Source: an uncultured Lachnospiraceae bacterium | GTDB lineage: Bacteria; Bacillota; Clostridia; Lachnospirales; Lachnospiraceae | Reading direction: 5' to 3' | Assembly (NCBI GenBank): GCA_910579735.1 | Contig: CAJTUZ010000011.1 | Span: forward strand, 1-64,000 | Length of the DNA stretch: 64,000 nucleotides | Shown: piece by piece, positions 46,326-54,912 of the stretch | How positions within the stretch are numbered: position 1 is the first letter of the stretch | How the letters are laid out: every line of letters begins with the position of its first letter | Notes under the pieces: model-generated | What the model saw: the letters and a program-made list of their open reading frames with translations, nothing else | The model's database searches: none | Told to the model about the DNA's origin: nothing | Made by a program: the position numbers and the translations under genes

Positions 46326-47585
46326 TCAGACTTTTTGCGAAAACTGCTTATATAACCGGACATGATCCTCCGTGCATTTCCATTTATTATAGGCATTGAC
46401 TGTCACACAAATGTATTCTCTGCCCTTTTTATCCATGCCAAAACTCACCGCACAATTCCCTGACTGCAGTACATAGCCTGTCTTGGCGCAGATCACTTCT
46501 CCGCCGGTATCTTTATCCTCGATGCGGCGCAGAAACCAGTTGGATATCGTAATGCCTTCCGGATGCTGTGCCGTTACGGCAGTCGTATAGGTATGTGCCG
46601 ACAGCACTTCCCTGCACGTCTTGTTCTTAACGGCCGCCGCCATGATCACTGCCATATCATATGCCGAACAATAATGCCCTTCTTCATAGATCCCCGTGCA
46701 ATTCGTAAAATGTGCACTGTCCGATAAGCCAAGCTCCTCCAGTTTCGCGTTCATCAGCTTCATAAATTCTTCCTGCGAACCCGCTATGAATTCGGCCAGA
46801 CCGATCGCCGCATCCGCACCGGAATGAAGTACCATCCCGTAAAGCATATCCTTTACCGTTACGCTTTCTTCTTCCTCAAATCCGACGACGACACAGTCAT
46901 TGATATAACAATAATCGAGAATTTCCCTGGTCATCACAAAAGTATCATCCAGATCGTCGATATGTTCCACTGCGACAAGCAGTGTCAAAACCTTCGTCAT
47001 GGAAGCAGGCACGATCCGGCTTGTCTCATCTTTGCGGGCAAGAACCGTCTGTGATGCAAGATCCACGAAAATGGCATTGCTGCTGACAACATTCTCACCA
47101 AGTGATATCGTATCCTCTGTCGTGTTGAAATGATAAACTGCCGTGCCGTCTGCGGCGGTGTCTTCAGCTTCTTTTTCAAGCATCTCATTTGCCTGCTCTA
47201 ACGCCGCGATCTGGTCCAGATAAGCCCCTGTCTGTTTTAATGCGGCGAATTCTTCCGGCTCATTCCCGGATGAATCCGCTTCAGCCTCTGCAGCGGTTTT
47301 GACGTCATTGATGTCAGTCTTCTGCGCGCTGCCGTCTTCTACGGAGCCGTCACCGATTACCGTTTCCTGTGTCTTTACAGTATCGGCCTCTTTATTTGAT
47401 ACAGTCTCTTTTTGTCCGCTTTTTACAGCAATAACAATTGCTATGATAAGCACGGCGGAAACGGCAAGTCCCGGTACTGCCAGTTTACGAAACAGTTCCT
47501 GTCTGCGCTTCCTTTGCCGCATCTCTATTTTTCTCTGCGCCCAGCGTTTCCTGCGCGCAGCATCTTCATCGAAATTCGTTTCCAT
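46326..47585 (-). CDS. D-alanyl-D-alanine carboxypeptidase (S11, DacA/VanY-like role)
   Basis: 419 residues from METNFDEDAARRKRW (a TTG two codons earlier is in frame). Basic cytoplasmic N-terminus, one membrane helix (VPGLAVSAVLIIAIVIAV), an acidic linker, then the S11 domain: SMTK (catalytic Ser/Lys), HSGADAAIGLAE where SGN is the usual second motif (Ala replaces Asn), and AKTGYV (KTG). Trims pentapeptide side chains of peptidoglycan outside the cell. It lies between the regulator and the kinase, so the system probably responds to or adjusts cell-wall state. Confidence 0.88.
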   Translation of the reverse strand: METNFDEDAARRKRWAQRKIEMRQRKRRQELFRKLAVPGLAVSAVLIIAIVIAVKSGQKETVSNKEADTVKTQETVIGDGSVEDGSAQKTDINDVKTAAEAEADSSGNEPEEFAALKQTGAYLDQIAALEQANEMLEKEAEDTAADGTAVYHFNTTEDTISLGENVVSSNAIFVDLASQTVLARKDETSRIVPASMTKVLTLLVAVEHIDDLDDTFVMTREILDYCYINDCVVVGFEEEESVTVKDMLYGMVLHSGADAAIGLAEFIAGSQEEFMKLMNAKLEELGLSDSAHFTNCTGIYEEGHYCSAYDMAVIMAAAVKNKTCREVLSAHTYTTAVTAQHPEGITISNWFLRRIEDKDTGGEVICAKTGYVLQSGNCAVSFGMDKKGREYICVTVNAYNKWKCTEDHVRLYKQFSQKV

Positions 47586-47687
47586 TTTCAACCATACCTT
47601 TCACCCGTCTCATGCTTTAATACAGTCACAAGCCGCGGTTTCATTATATGGTGAACGGTGTTTATTTGTCAATGGATTTTCTCTGCC

Positions 47688-48383
47688 CTACTCCTGCAAA
47701 AATCTGCAGTATATCTGTACAAATTCCCCGTATTTACGCTTTGCAAGATATATTTTTTCACCGTTGCTGATACTGATGCTCGTACTGTCATATCCTCTGA
47801 TCTCCGCAAGAGACACAAGATAACTTCTATGACAGCGGTAAAAGTCTTCCCCGAGGCGCTTTTCAAGCTCATCCATTTTTTCGTAAAATTCCAGCTTTTC
47901 ATTCCTCATGTGCAGAATGACTTTCCGTCCATCGCTTTCCGCATAGAGGATATCCACAACATTCAATCTGCGGTAGCCATCCTGTACCTTGACTAACATG
48001 ATCTTCGGTCTGGCTTTGGCTTTCTCCACTTCCGCAATGGCCCTTGTCATCACCGAAATCAGTTTCTCTTTTTCCACCGGTTTAAGCAGATAATGGAATG
48101 CGCCTACATCAAATGCCTGAAATACCTGTTCCTTCACTCCCGTCACAAAAATCAACAGCGTATCCGAAAGATCCCGCAGTTTTCTTGCGGTTTCCATGCC
48201 GTTCATACCCTCCATTGCAATATCAAGCAGTACGATATCCGGCGCGTACGATCCTCCTGCCGCCAAAAGCAGTTCCCCTCCCGTGGAAAACTCCCGTACT
48301 TCCGCTTCCGGAAATGTCTCTTTCAGCAGCTGTCGTATGCCTTCCCTGATTCTGCTCTCATCATCACAGATCGCAATATTCAT
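47688..48383 (-). CDS. LytTR family response regulator
   Basis: 231 residues from MNIAICDDESRIREGIRQLL. The frame runs on to 48521, but the receiver pattern starts here; GGAAGG is rather far upstream. Receiver: DD near the N-terminus, DIVLLDIAMEGMNG (phosphorylated Asp), TGVKEQVFQAFDVGAFHYLLKPV with Lys. C-terminal LytTR DNA-binding domain with VDILYAESDGRKV and FYRCHRSYLVSL. Partner of the kinase at 44800-46302. The 357 bases upstream to the deaminase gene hold a terminator but no gene I can support. Confidence 0.93.
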   Translation of the reverse strand: MNIAICDDESRIREGIRQLLKETFPEAEVREFSTGGELLLAAGGSYAPDIVLLDIAMEGMNGMETARKLRDLSDTLLIFVTGVKEQVFQAFDVGAFHYLLKPVEKEKLISVMTRAIAEVEKAKARPKIMLVKVQDGYRRLNVVDILYAESDGRKVILHMRNEKLEFYEKMDELEKRLGEDFYRCHRSYLVSLAEIRGYDSTSISISNGEKIYLAKRKYGEFVQIYCRFLQE

Positions 48384-48625
48384 ATGTGCTTCGATAACTT
48401 TCCTTCCTGCCCCTCCATGGCTGATTACTTTCAAAATCCATTTTCCGGTATCCTCTATTGTTATCGGGTGTTTTGCAGGAATTTCTAACGGTAATGTCAC
48501 GAAACGTATGCTTTTTGTCATAAACGTTGCCGGACTGATTCACGACCGTCAAAAAACAATTGCTCATCAGAGAATTTATTCAACCTTAATACCTCATTCT
48601 TTCTGTGCTGTGTTGGTGGTTTCTA

Positions 48626-48669
48626 TAAATAAAAAGGCAGCTGATGGTCTGTTAAGATAATCACTGCCT
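48626..48669 (-). terminator. Terminator of the deaminase gene
   Basis: On the minus strand AGGCAG-TGAT...ATCA-G-CTGCCT (48635-48669) is followed by TTTTTATTT. It lies 72 bases after the deaminase stop. Confidence 0.75.
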
Positions 48670-48740
48670 AAAGGTAAACAATATTTAATTTTCATATCAT
48701 TTTTGTTCTGATTTTCCCCGACAAATTGAAATTTATCGTC

Positions 48741-49238
48741 TTATTGAATAAGAGTTTTGACCCATTCCACCAATGGGCTGTCCTTATTAATATCTATGTA
48801 TCTCTTGAATAACGATTGGCTTTCAGCTCTTAAAATTCCCGATGTAATTTCCGGCAGACAAAAAGATGATGCAGAGTGGAAATCATTCCATGATTTCACA
48901 GCCCATTGAGCCGCACCATCGGAAGGTGCGTCAAGTGAATAGTATACCTTGCCAACAAATGATGATATTGAAGCACCCAAACACATCATACAAGGTTCCA
49001 AATTAGTGAACAATTCCATTTGCCTCTTTTCTTTTGCTTTCATTTTTTTCTGATCCAGCTCCATCAGAGCTTTTAACTCTGCGTGAACCAATAATCTATT
49101 ATCTTCGTTTTCAGATGTATGACTTTGAGCTACTATTGTATCATTGTGGAATATAATACAGGCTATCGGTAATTCATTTTTCTCTAATGCCCGCTCTGCC
49201 AGATCAATTACAAGTTTCATTTTCTCATTTACAGTCAT
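48741..49238 (-). CDS. CMP/dCMP-type nucleobase deaminase
   Basis: 165 residues. Zinc deaminase motifs: HAELKAL (HAE, about residue 53) and EPCMMCLGA (PCxxC, about 82), with NELPIACIIFHND as the N-terminal strand. The closest types are tRNA adenosine (TadA) or cytosine/guanine deaminases, but the C-terminal half (PSDGAAQWAVKSWNDFHS) differs from TadA, so the substrate is open. The gene is AT-richer than its surroundings, as are the next genes up to 50961. Confidence 0.85.
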   Translation of the reverse strand: MTVNEKMKLVIDLAERALEKNELPIACIIFHNDTIVAQSHTSENEDNRLLVHAELKALMELDQKKMKAKEKRQMELFTNLEPCMMCLGASISSFVGKVYYSLDAPSDGAAQWAVKSWNDFHSASSFCLPEITSGILRAESQSLFKRYIDINKDSPLVEWVKTLIQ

Positions 49239-49357
49239 AGTTTATAATCCTCTCTTACGCTATTTGAAAAATTCCGATTGTGATTTGATGATTTTTAAGG
49301 GAAATATAAGCTGTTATATCTTTCCACAGGGCATTACAAACCCTGATAAGGGAAAAA

Positions 49358-49596
49358 ATGAATGTGATTTACACAACATACAATATACACCATAACAGCA
49401 TTGACGTATACACCTATGCAAGTTTTTTCTTGCGGATAGACTGCAGCAAAGCAGAAGAAGGATTGAAAACTACTCCCTGCTCTGAATGTGCCTTAAATAC
49501 TCTGGCAATAGACGAACCCCTTGAGTATGCAAGATTTATCTTGATGGAAATATACAGATGTTGGTGGAGGCGGAAGATTCTTTAGAACTGTTGTAA
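49358..49596 (+). pseudogene. Frameshifted small gene, DUF6061-like
   Basis: The frame from 49358 gives MNVIYTTYNIHHNSIDVYTY... through IDEPLEYARF, which matches my memory of DUF6061 (small proteins with TTYN, IDCSKAEEGLKTTP and PLEYA motifs). It then ends in an unfitting IYRCWWRRKIL. Reading one base over after GCAAGATT gives YLDGNIQMLVEAEDSLELL and a stop at 49594-49596, the natural family ending. One base is therefore missing near 49533-49538, by mutation or sequence error. AAGGGAAAAA precedes the ATG. Confidence 0.6.
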
Positions 49597-49633
49597 ACAA
49601 TTGTAAGGGCCGGAAAACCAGTCCTTACTCTGT

Positions 49634-50479
49634 TCATAACTGTATTTTCAATCCATCATACGCAAAATGTATTGAGTTCAATTCCCGCTCCAATTCTCTA
49701 TAATCATCATATGACTTTCCCCAGTCTTCCTCTAAATGTGTAATAATAACGCTTCTGATTCCATACTGTTTTCGTATTGTATCAATTTCATCTAAAGTAA
49801 ACAGTTCTTTTCGCAGTGGGTTATTTTCATTTAATACAAAGCCATCTTTTAATATATCCCCGACAATTGTATTACCGATGATTAAAACATCTGCACCTTG
49901 AAATTTCTCTGACTGTGGAAATGGCTTTACATCACATGGAGCATAGATTATCTTTCTGCTGTTAGAAGAAATAATAAATATTGCCACATGCTCCTGTACA
50001 TCTACCGGAACTAACTCAATCACAATATCACCTTTTTTGAAAGCACGAATCTCTTTTGTATATATAAGACCGCTTGCCTCATAGTATTCAATGGCTGAAC
50101 CGTACTTTGTACCTTGCTTTTTAATATCTGCGAGAATGGCGGGCAAAGAAGCAACTTCTATCGGATTATCGGGTTTCTTTCCCAGTGAACTGGCAAGCCA
50201 GTCCATTTTCAATTGCTCGACTACACGCATTCCCATTGTGTGATCGGGATCGCAATGGCTGTATAAAATATGTTCGACTTTTTGTATGCCGGAATTGTTC
50301 AAAGAAGCATTGATATCTTCCGGCGTATCAATCAGTAGATTCACATCTTCAACAAACAGACTGCACCCCGTTCTTGCATAAGGAAATCCTTTCTGCCGCG
50401 CTTGTATACATACACGACAGTTACAGCATGCTCTTGGCGTGCTGACACAGCCCCCGGAACCAAGTATGATTACATTCAT
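49634..50479 (-). CDS. MBL-fold metallohydrolase, PhnP-like
   Basis: 281 residues. The N-terminus GSGGCVSTPRACCNCRVCIQAR has a cysteine cluster that binds zinc in PhnP-type phosphodiesterases. The metal motif HCDPDHTMGMR (HxDxDH) is about residue 75-80. TPEDI replaces the usual D-G-x strand. Likely a cyclic phosphate or other phosphodiester hydrolase; substrate unknown. The ATG overlaps the GNAT stop as ATGA (50476-50479), so translation is coupled. Confidence 0.8.
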   Translation of the reverse strand: MNVIILGSGGCVSTPRACCNCRVCIQARQKGFPYARTGCSLFVEDVNLLIDTPEDINASLNNSGIQKVEHILYSHCDPDHTMGMRVVEQLKMDWLASSLGKKPDNPIEVASLPAILADIKKQGTKYGSAIEYYEASGLIYTKEIRAFKKGDIVIELVPVDVQEHVAIFIISSNSRKIIYAPCDVKPFPQSEKFQGADVLIIGNTIVGDILKDGFVLNENNPLRKELFTLDEIDTIRKQYGIRSVIITHLEEDWGKSYDDYRELERELNSIHFAYDGLKIQL

Positions 50480-50961
50480 GCTATGTCTGTCTCCTTCTTT
50501 TCATAAAATACTAATGTAAGTCTTTCATTAATGACTTCTGTTCTGCCAGTCTGACGATACCCCATTTTCTCATACAGATGACAGTTTTTAGGCTCCTGCA
50601 AAATTGTGTCCAGCTCCCAATTATCGTCTCCATGCATTTCTTCACACAGCCGGATTGCTTTCTGTGCAATCCCTTTCCCTTGAAATTCCGGCAATATAAA
50701 TATTGGGGAAATTCTTTTGTTTTTTCCGTTTTGCTTTCTGTCAACAATACGGACCGCTCCTACTTTCTTCTGTCCGATACAGATAAAATAGTAAAATGTA
50801 AAGTCCTGTTTCAAGCGTGCTTCTACTTTTTCCATGTTTTCATTTGCAGGACTGGTGTCAAAATCCTGATATTTTTCCAATAATTCTTTAAAAGCTTCAA
50901 CCTGCATAGCATGTAGTTCTTTTGCGTTGTCAATATTTGCCCTTAATAATGTTATTTCCAT
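50476..50961 (-). CDS. GNAT family N-acetyltransferase
   Basis: 161 residues from MEITLLRANIDNAKELHAMQ; CGGAGG lies 8 bases before this ATG, while the frame extends to 51045. Acetyl-CoA binding loop FQGKGIAQKAI (Q/R-x-x-G-x-G/A). Substrate unknown. Coupled to the MBL gene. Upstream, 50962-51514 is non-coding except for the terminator listed. Confidence 0.85.
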   Translation of the reverse strand: MEITLLRANIDNAKELHAMQVEAFKELLEKYQDFDTSPANENMEKVEARLKQDFTFYYFICIGQKKVGAVRIVDRKQNGKNKRISPIFILPEFQGKGIAQKAIRLCEEMHGDDNWELDTILQEPKNCHLYEKMGYRQTGRTEVINERLTLVFYEKKETDIA

Positions 50962-51045
50962 ATACAGCCTCCGTATTAAATGAAAAAAGCACCGAACATA
51001 CAATATGTCCAGTGCACTTCCAAAACGATCGGCTATTACAAGCAT

Positions 51046-51390
51046 TCTATCATAATTACAACTTACACCTGCCGATTTATGTGCACAGACATATCAGACC
51101 TACCTGCGTAACTGTGCATCAAATCGAAACACAATTACTTTTAAGTACGTCTGTAATACATGTACATATAATTCATTGTAAAATGTAAGTTCTGCATTTC
51201 CATGTTCTCCTAAACTTTTTTAATAACCTACCATAATTCTATTTATATGTCAAGAAATAATTTTTTTGAAGACTGCTTCGTTCGCCTGTTCCCTCTGTCC
51301 GTTACTGACGGCTCCCGGCTTGCGGCAGCTGACGTATGATTTCGGCAGAAAATAGGTTTTAGATATTTCATTTGATTAAAATCCCCAACC
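51046..51390. other. Intergenic stretch without supported gene
   Basis: AT-rich DNA with one GC-rich island at about 51270-51350 containing CCGTTACTGACGG, a small hairpin. No ORF here has family features. The minus-strand frame through the island reads a PSVTDRGNRRTKQSS string that looks like a spurious translation of a dispersed repeat, but I have no second copy in the window. Confidence 0.4.
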
Positions 51391-51424
51391 AAAAAGACAG
51401 ATGATTTCTCCTCCATCTGTCTTT
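51391..51424 (-). terminator. Terminator of the FMN oxidoreductase gene
   Basis: AAAGACAGATG (51393-51403) and CATCTGTCTTT (51414-51424) form an 11-bp stem. Read on minus it is followed by TT from the A-tract at 51391. Confidence 0.75.
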
Positions 51425-51514
51425 GTACTGCCATTTTCTCCGGCTCCTGTTATTCTGTTTGTATCGGACTTTCCCTTTTAGACAGGCATCCCGCTTTACT
51501 ATTGAGGTACGCTT

Positions 51515-52534
51515 TTATCTATGTATCATATCCCGTGAGATCTCATGCAGGCTTCCCGCTCCGCACATCGACATGGTGTCGGTAAGCTCTCCCGCCAGCT
51601 TCTCAATATAGACCGACACCCCTTCTGCACCGCCGCCGTAAAGCGCTGTAACAAACGGTCTGCAGATCAGGACGCCGTCTGCACCTAAAGCCAGCGCTTT
51701 GAAAATATCCGTTCCGCTTCTGATTCCGCCGTCAACCAGAATCTTCATGCCGCTGCCATGCAGCGCATCCGCGATTTGAGCAAGTACCTCCGCGCTTGCC
51801 GGACACTGATCGAGTACCCGGCCTCCATGGTTGCTCACAACAATGGCTGCAGCCCCGGCTTCCTTTGCTTTGAGCGCACCTTTTACTGTCATGATCCCCT
51901 TTACAATAAAGGGGACTTCGGCCAGTTTTACGATTTGGGCCAGCTGCTCCACGCTCTTGCTGCCCGCAGGGGGCGTCATATTTTTCAGAAACGGCAGTCC
52001 TGCCGCATCAACATCCATTGCCATCGCAAAGCAGCCTGATTTCCGGCACAATTCCATTTTTTCCCGGATTGTCTCAAGATTCCACGGTTTGATCGTCGGA
52101 ATCCCCTGTCCCTTAACCTGCGCAATCCCTTCGGCTGCCAGTCTGACCACATCCGGATTCGTGCCGTCTCCCGTAAAAGCGGCAATTCCGTTTTCCACGC
52201 ATGCCTTCAACATGATATCGTTATAAGTCAGATCATTATATTTTTCTCCGTAATGAAGATTCACCGCACCTACCGGCCCCGCAAAAAACGGATAGCGGAA
52301 TGTCTGTCCAAATATGGAAAGTGTCGTATCCGGCACTCTGTTTTCACATAAAGTATCCATGTTGATACGAATTTCCTGCCATTTGTCATAATTTCTGACA
52401 GCAGTGTCACCCACTCCCTTTGCCCCCGGCCCCGGTATCTGATTTTTGCACGCTCTGCCGTTGCAGACCGGACAAGCCTTACAATACGGTCCGATGCAGT
52501 CTCTGGCATGTTCCAGTATTTCCTGATAATTCAT
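51515..52534 (-). CDS. FMN-dependent alpha-hydroxy-acid oxidoreductase with N-terminal Cys cluster
   Basis: 339 residues from MNYQEILEHARDC; AAAGGAAG precedes the ATG. TIM-barrel of the lactate/glycolate oxidase family: PFIVKGIMTVKGALKAKEAGAAAIVVSNHGGRVLD with catalytic His/Arg, and ILVDGGIRSGTDIFKALALGADGV for FMN phosphate. The first 30 residues have five cysteines (13, 18, 21, 24, 29; C-x4-C-x2-C-x2-C-x4-C), absent from classical oxidases, possibly an Fe-S site passing electrons to another acceptor than oxygen. Confidence 0.85.
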   Translation of the reverse strand: MNYQEILEHARDCIGPYCKACPVCNGRACKNQIPGPGAKGVGDTAVRNYDKWQEIRINMDTLCENRVPDTTLSIFGQTFRYPFFAGPVGAVNLHYGEKYNDLTYNDIMLKACVENGIAAFTGDGTNPDVVRLAAEGIAQVKGQGIPTIKPWNLETIREKMELCRKSGCFAMAMDVDAAGLPFLKNMTPPAGSKSVEQLAQIVKLAEVPFIVKGIMTVKGALKAKEAGAAAIVVSNHGGRVLDQCPASAEVLAQIADALHGSGMKILVDGGIRSGTDIFKALALGADGVLICRPFVTALYGGGAEGVSVYIEKLAGELTDTMSMCGAGSLHEISRDMIHR

Positions 52535-52614
52535 TTCATTTCTTCCTTTCTGACCGCAATATTCACCGGCCATTGACCAAACCGGCTTTTCCGCTCATGC
52601 AGCCGCCTGTTAAA

Positions 52615-54387
52615 TCACGGCAAAACATATTTTCCCTGGAAGGTACGGTACAGCGCCTGAAACTGTTCCGTCTCATTTTTCTGAAACGCATCCCGGTATT
52701 CATGAATTCCAAGGGAATCTTCCTGTAATTCCATGACACTGGCCGCAATATGCGAACAATGCACAGCCACTCTCTCAGCGCCCGTCACAATATCGGAAAG
52801 CATAAACCCAAGTTCGATCGTACACTTTCCTTTCCGCAGACGCTTGATATGCCGTCTTTTCACTTCCGCCCCCAGCTCCGTAATAACCTGCAGCAGCGAT
52901 TCCACTTCCATACAGAGTCCGGCATCCTCTTTATCGAACACTTCCAACGTAGTCTCCAGGATATTGGCGACCGCCCTTGTGTAGATATCCAACTCCACCT
53001 GGGCTTTATTGGAGAATTCTTTCTTTTTCTCCTGCATCTGTTTCAGCGCTTCCTTGATGCCCACGGCATGATCCGATATCCGCTCAAAATCGCCGATGCA
53101 TTCTAAAAACAGCATCAGCGTCCTGCTGTCTCTTTCCGCCAGCTGTCTGCCGCTCAGCTTTAAAAGATAGGTTCCGATCATATCCTCATAGCGGTCAATA
53201 TCATTCTCCATAAGAGAGACCTCGTCAGCCTTCTCACTGTCATAATGATGCAGCAGATCAACGGCATTCATATAACATTCCTTAGCCGAAACTGCCATAT
53301 GCAGGCTCACTCTCCTGCACTGCTCCATGGCAAAAGCCGGGTTGTTTAAAAACCTCTCGTCCAATATTTTGGCATCTTCATCCACATGCCTTGTCCGTAC
53401 ATTTTCCGTCTGCACATCCTTGATGGTAAGGCAGGCCAGTTTCTCCAGCCACTCCGTAAACGGCAGCAGCAGACACGTGGAGAAAAGATTAAATACCGTA
53501 TGCACTATGGCGATTCCAAACGCCTGTGCAGGATAATCCATGAAACGAAAATCTATGGCGCTGTGCAGGCCGTAGAAAACAAGCATAAACACCGCCGTTC
53601 CCACCAGATTGAAATATAAGTGCACAGCCGCCGCCCTTTTGGCATTCTTCGTAGTTCCTATTGCAGAAAGCAGCGCCGTAATACAGGTACCGATATTCTG
53701 TCCCATAATGATCGGCATAGCCGTTCCGTAAGAGACTGCCCCCGTGGCACAAAGCGCCTGCAGAATACCGACGGATGCCGAAGAACTTTGAATGACCGCC
53801 GTCAGTATAAGGCCTGCCAGCAGTCCCAGCAGCGGATTGGAGAAAACCAGCAAAAGATTGGTAAATTCCGGCACATCCGCAAGCGGAGCCACGGCACCTG
53901 ACATCGTATCCATTCCCTGCATCAGGATCGCAAATCCCACTAAGATTAACGCTGCGTTCTTTCTTTTCTCCTTCTTCGAAAAAAGAAGCATGGATACGCC
54001 GATCACCGCCAAAACCGGTGCAAAAGAAGATGGTTTTAAGAGCCTGACAAAAAAGTTGCCGCTCTCAATACCCGATAAACTTAAGACCCATGAGGTAATC
54101 GTCGTGCCGACATTGGCCCCCATAATGACCCCGATTGCCTGTGACAGCTTCATAATCCCGGAATTTACAAAACCGACTACCATAACTGTCGTCGCGGAAG
54201 AAGATTGAATAACAGCTGTTACAATTGCTCCGAGCGCAACGGCTCTGAATCTTCCCGCAGTCATCTTCCCCAAAATCTGTTCCATACGCCCGCCGGATGC
54301 TTTGGAAAGGCCATCTCCCAACACCTGCATGCCGTATAGAAACAAAGCCAGTCCGCCAATCATCGTCAGTATACCGAAAAAGTCCAT
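52615..54387 (-). CDS. Na+/phosphate symporter with PhoU-like tail
   Basis: 590 residues. NptA/YjbB-type transporter: two inverted repeats each with a QSSSAT/QSSSAS motif (VIQSSSATTVMVVGF; VIQSSSASVGILQ) and GANVGTTITSW / GQNIGTCITALL. About residue 335 onward is a helical PhoU-like domain. Imports (or exports) Pi with Na+. AGGAGGG gives an excellent ATG. Next to the FMN and GNAT genes on the same strand. Confidence 0.92.
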   Translation of the reverse strand: MDFFGILTMIGGLALFLYGMQVLGDGLSKASGGRMEQILGKMTAGRFRAVALGAIVTAVIQSSSATTVMVVGFVNSGIMKLSQAIGVIMGANVGTTITSWVLSLSGIESGNFFVRLLKPSSFAPVLAVIGVSMLLFSKKEKRKNAALILVGFAILMQGMDTMSGAVAPLADVPEFTNLLLVFSNPLLGLLAGLILTAVIQSSSASVGILQALCATGAVSYGTAMPIIMGQNIGTCITALLSAIGTTKNAKRAAAVHLYFNLVGTAVFMLVFYGLHSAIDFRFMDYPAQAFGIAIVHTVFNLFSTCLLLPFTEWLEKLACLTIKDVQTENVRTRHVDEDAKILDERFLNNPAFAMEQCRRVSLHMAVSAKECYMNAVDLLHHYDSEKADEVSLMENDIDRYEDMIGTYLLKLSGRQLAERDSRTLMLFLECIGDFERISDHAVGIKEALKQMQEKKKEFSNKAQVELDIYTRAVANILETTLEVFDKEDAGLCMEVESLLQVITELGAEVKRRHIKRLRKGKCTIELGFMLSDIVTGAERVAVHCSHIAASVMELQEDSLGIHEYRDAFQKNETEQFQALYRTFQGKYVLP

Positions 54388-54402
54388 AACACCCTCCTGT
54401 TA

Positions 54403-54879
54403 TTATTGTTTTATCCCCATCACATAGATCTGACACGGATTTGCCTCATCCCATAGTGTCGGAAAAACTTCAAATTCTTTAAATCCCAGACTTTTGTAAA
54501 ACAGGTTTGTTCTGTCATACTCATCATAACAGCCCATTTGTACGGTTTTTACCTGTATAAAAGAATACCCGTTCAGGGACGCCCGTTTTTTGGCTTCTGC
54601 AAAAAGCGCACGACCCACTCCCTGTCTGTGATACGGCTTTAAAACCCCCATAACGGCCAGTTCAACCGTATGTATACCGGTTTCCTTTAAAGCAAGGAAA
54701 CCGATCGGATTTTCTTTATCAAATGCCGCAAAAAACAGTAAAGAGGCGCTTTTCTCTATGTATTCTTCCCTCGCCTGCACAATTCCAAACCATTCCGGCA
54801 GCGCCTCCAGTATTTCTCTTGCGGTTCTTTTCTTCACATCAGAATCATCTAACTGCTTCACGCCGATTCTTTCATTCAT
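54403..54879 (-). CDS. GNAT family N-acetyltransferase
   Basis: 158 residues. The acetyl-CoA loop is KPYHRQGVGRALFAEAKKRA and the strand pattern VELAVMGVL precedes it. Typical single-domain GNAT; substrate unknown. It lies 15 bases before the symporter gene and 33 after the AKR, so probably co-transcribed. Confidence 0.87.
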   Translation of the reverse strand: MNERIGVKQLDDSDVKKRTAREILEALPEWFGIVQAREEYIEKSASLLFFAAFDKENPIGFLALKETGIHTVELAVMGVLKPYHRQGVGRALFAEAKKRASLNGYSFIQVKTVQMGCYDEYDRTNLFYKSLGFKEFEVFPTLWDEANPCQIYVMGIKQ

Positions 54880-54912
54880 TATTCTGTTTTCTCCGTTTCA
54901 TTTCTTTGTCTG

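Noticed and set aside
48384..48521. N-terminal extension of the response regulator
   Set aside because: The receiver domain starts at 48383; the extension resembles no domain.
51243..51434. 63-codon minus-strand frame
   Set aside because: It runs through a terminator hairpin and a GC-rich island, without a family match or ribosome site.
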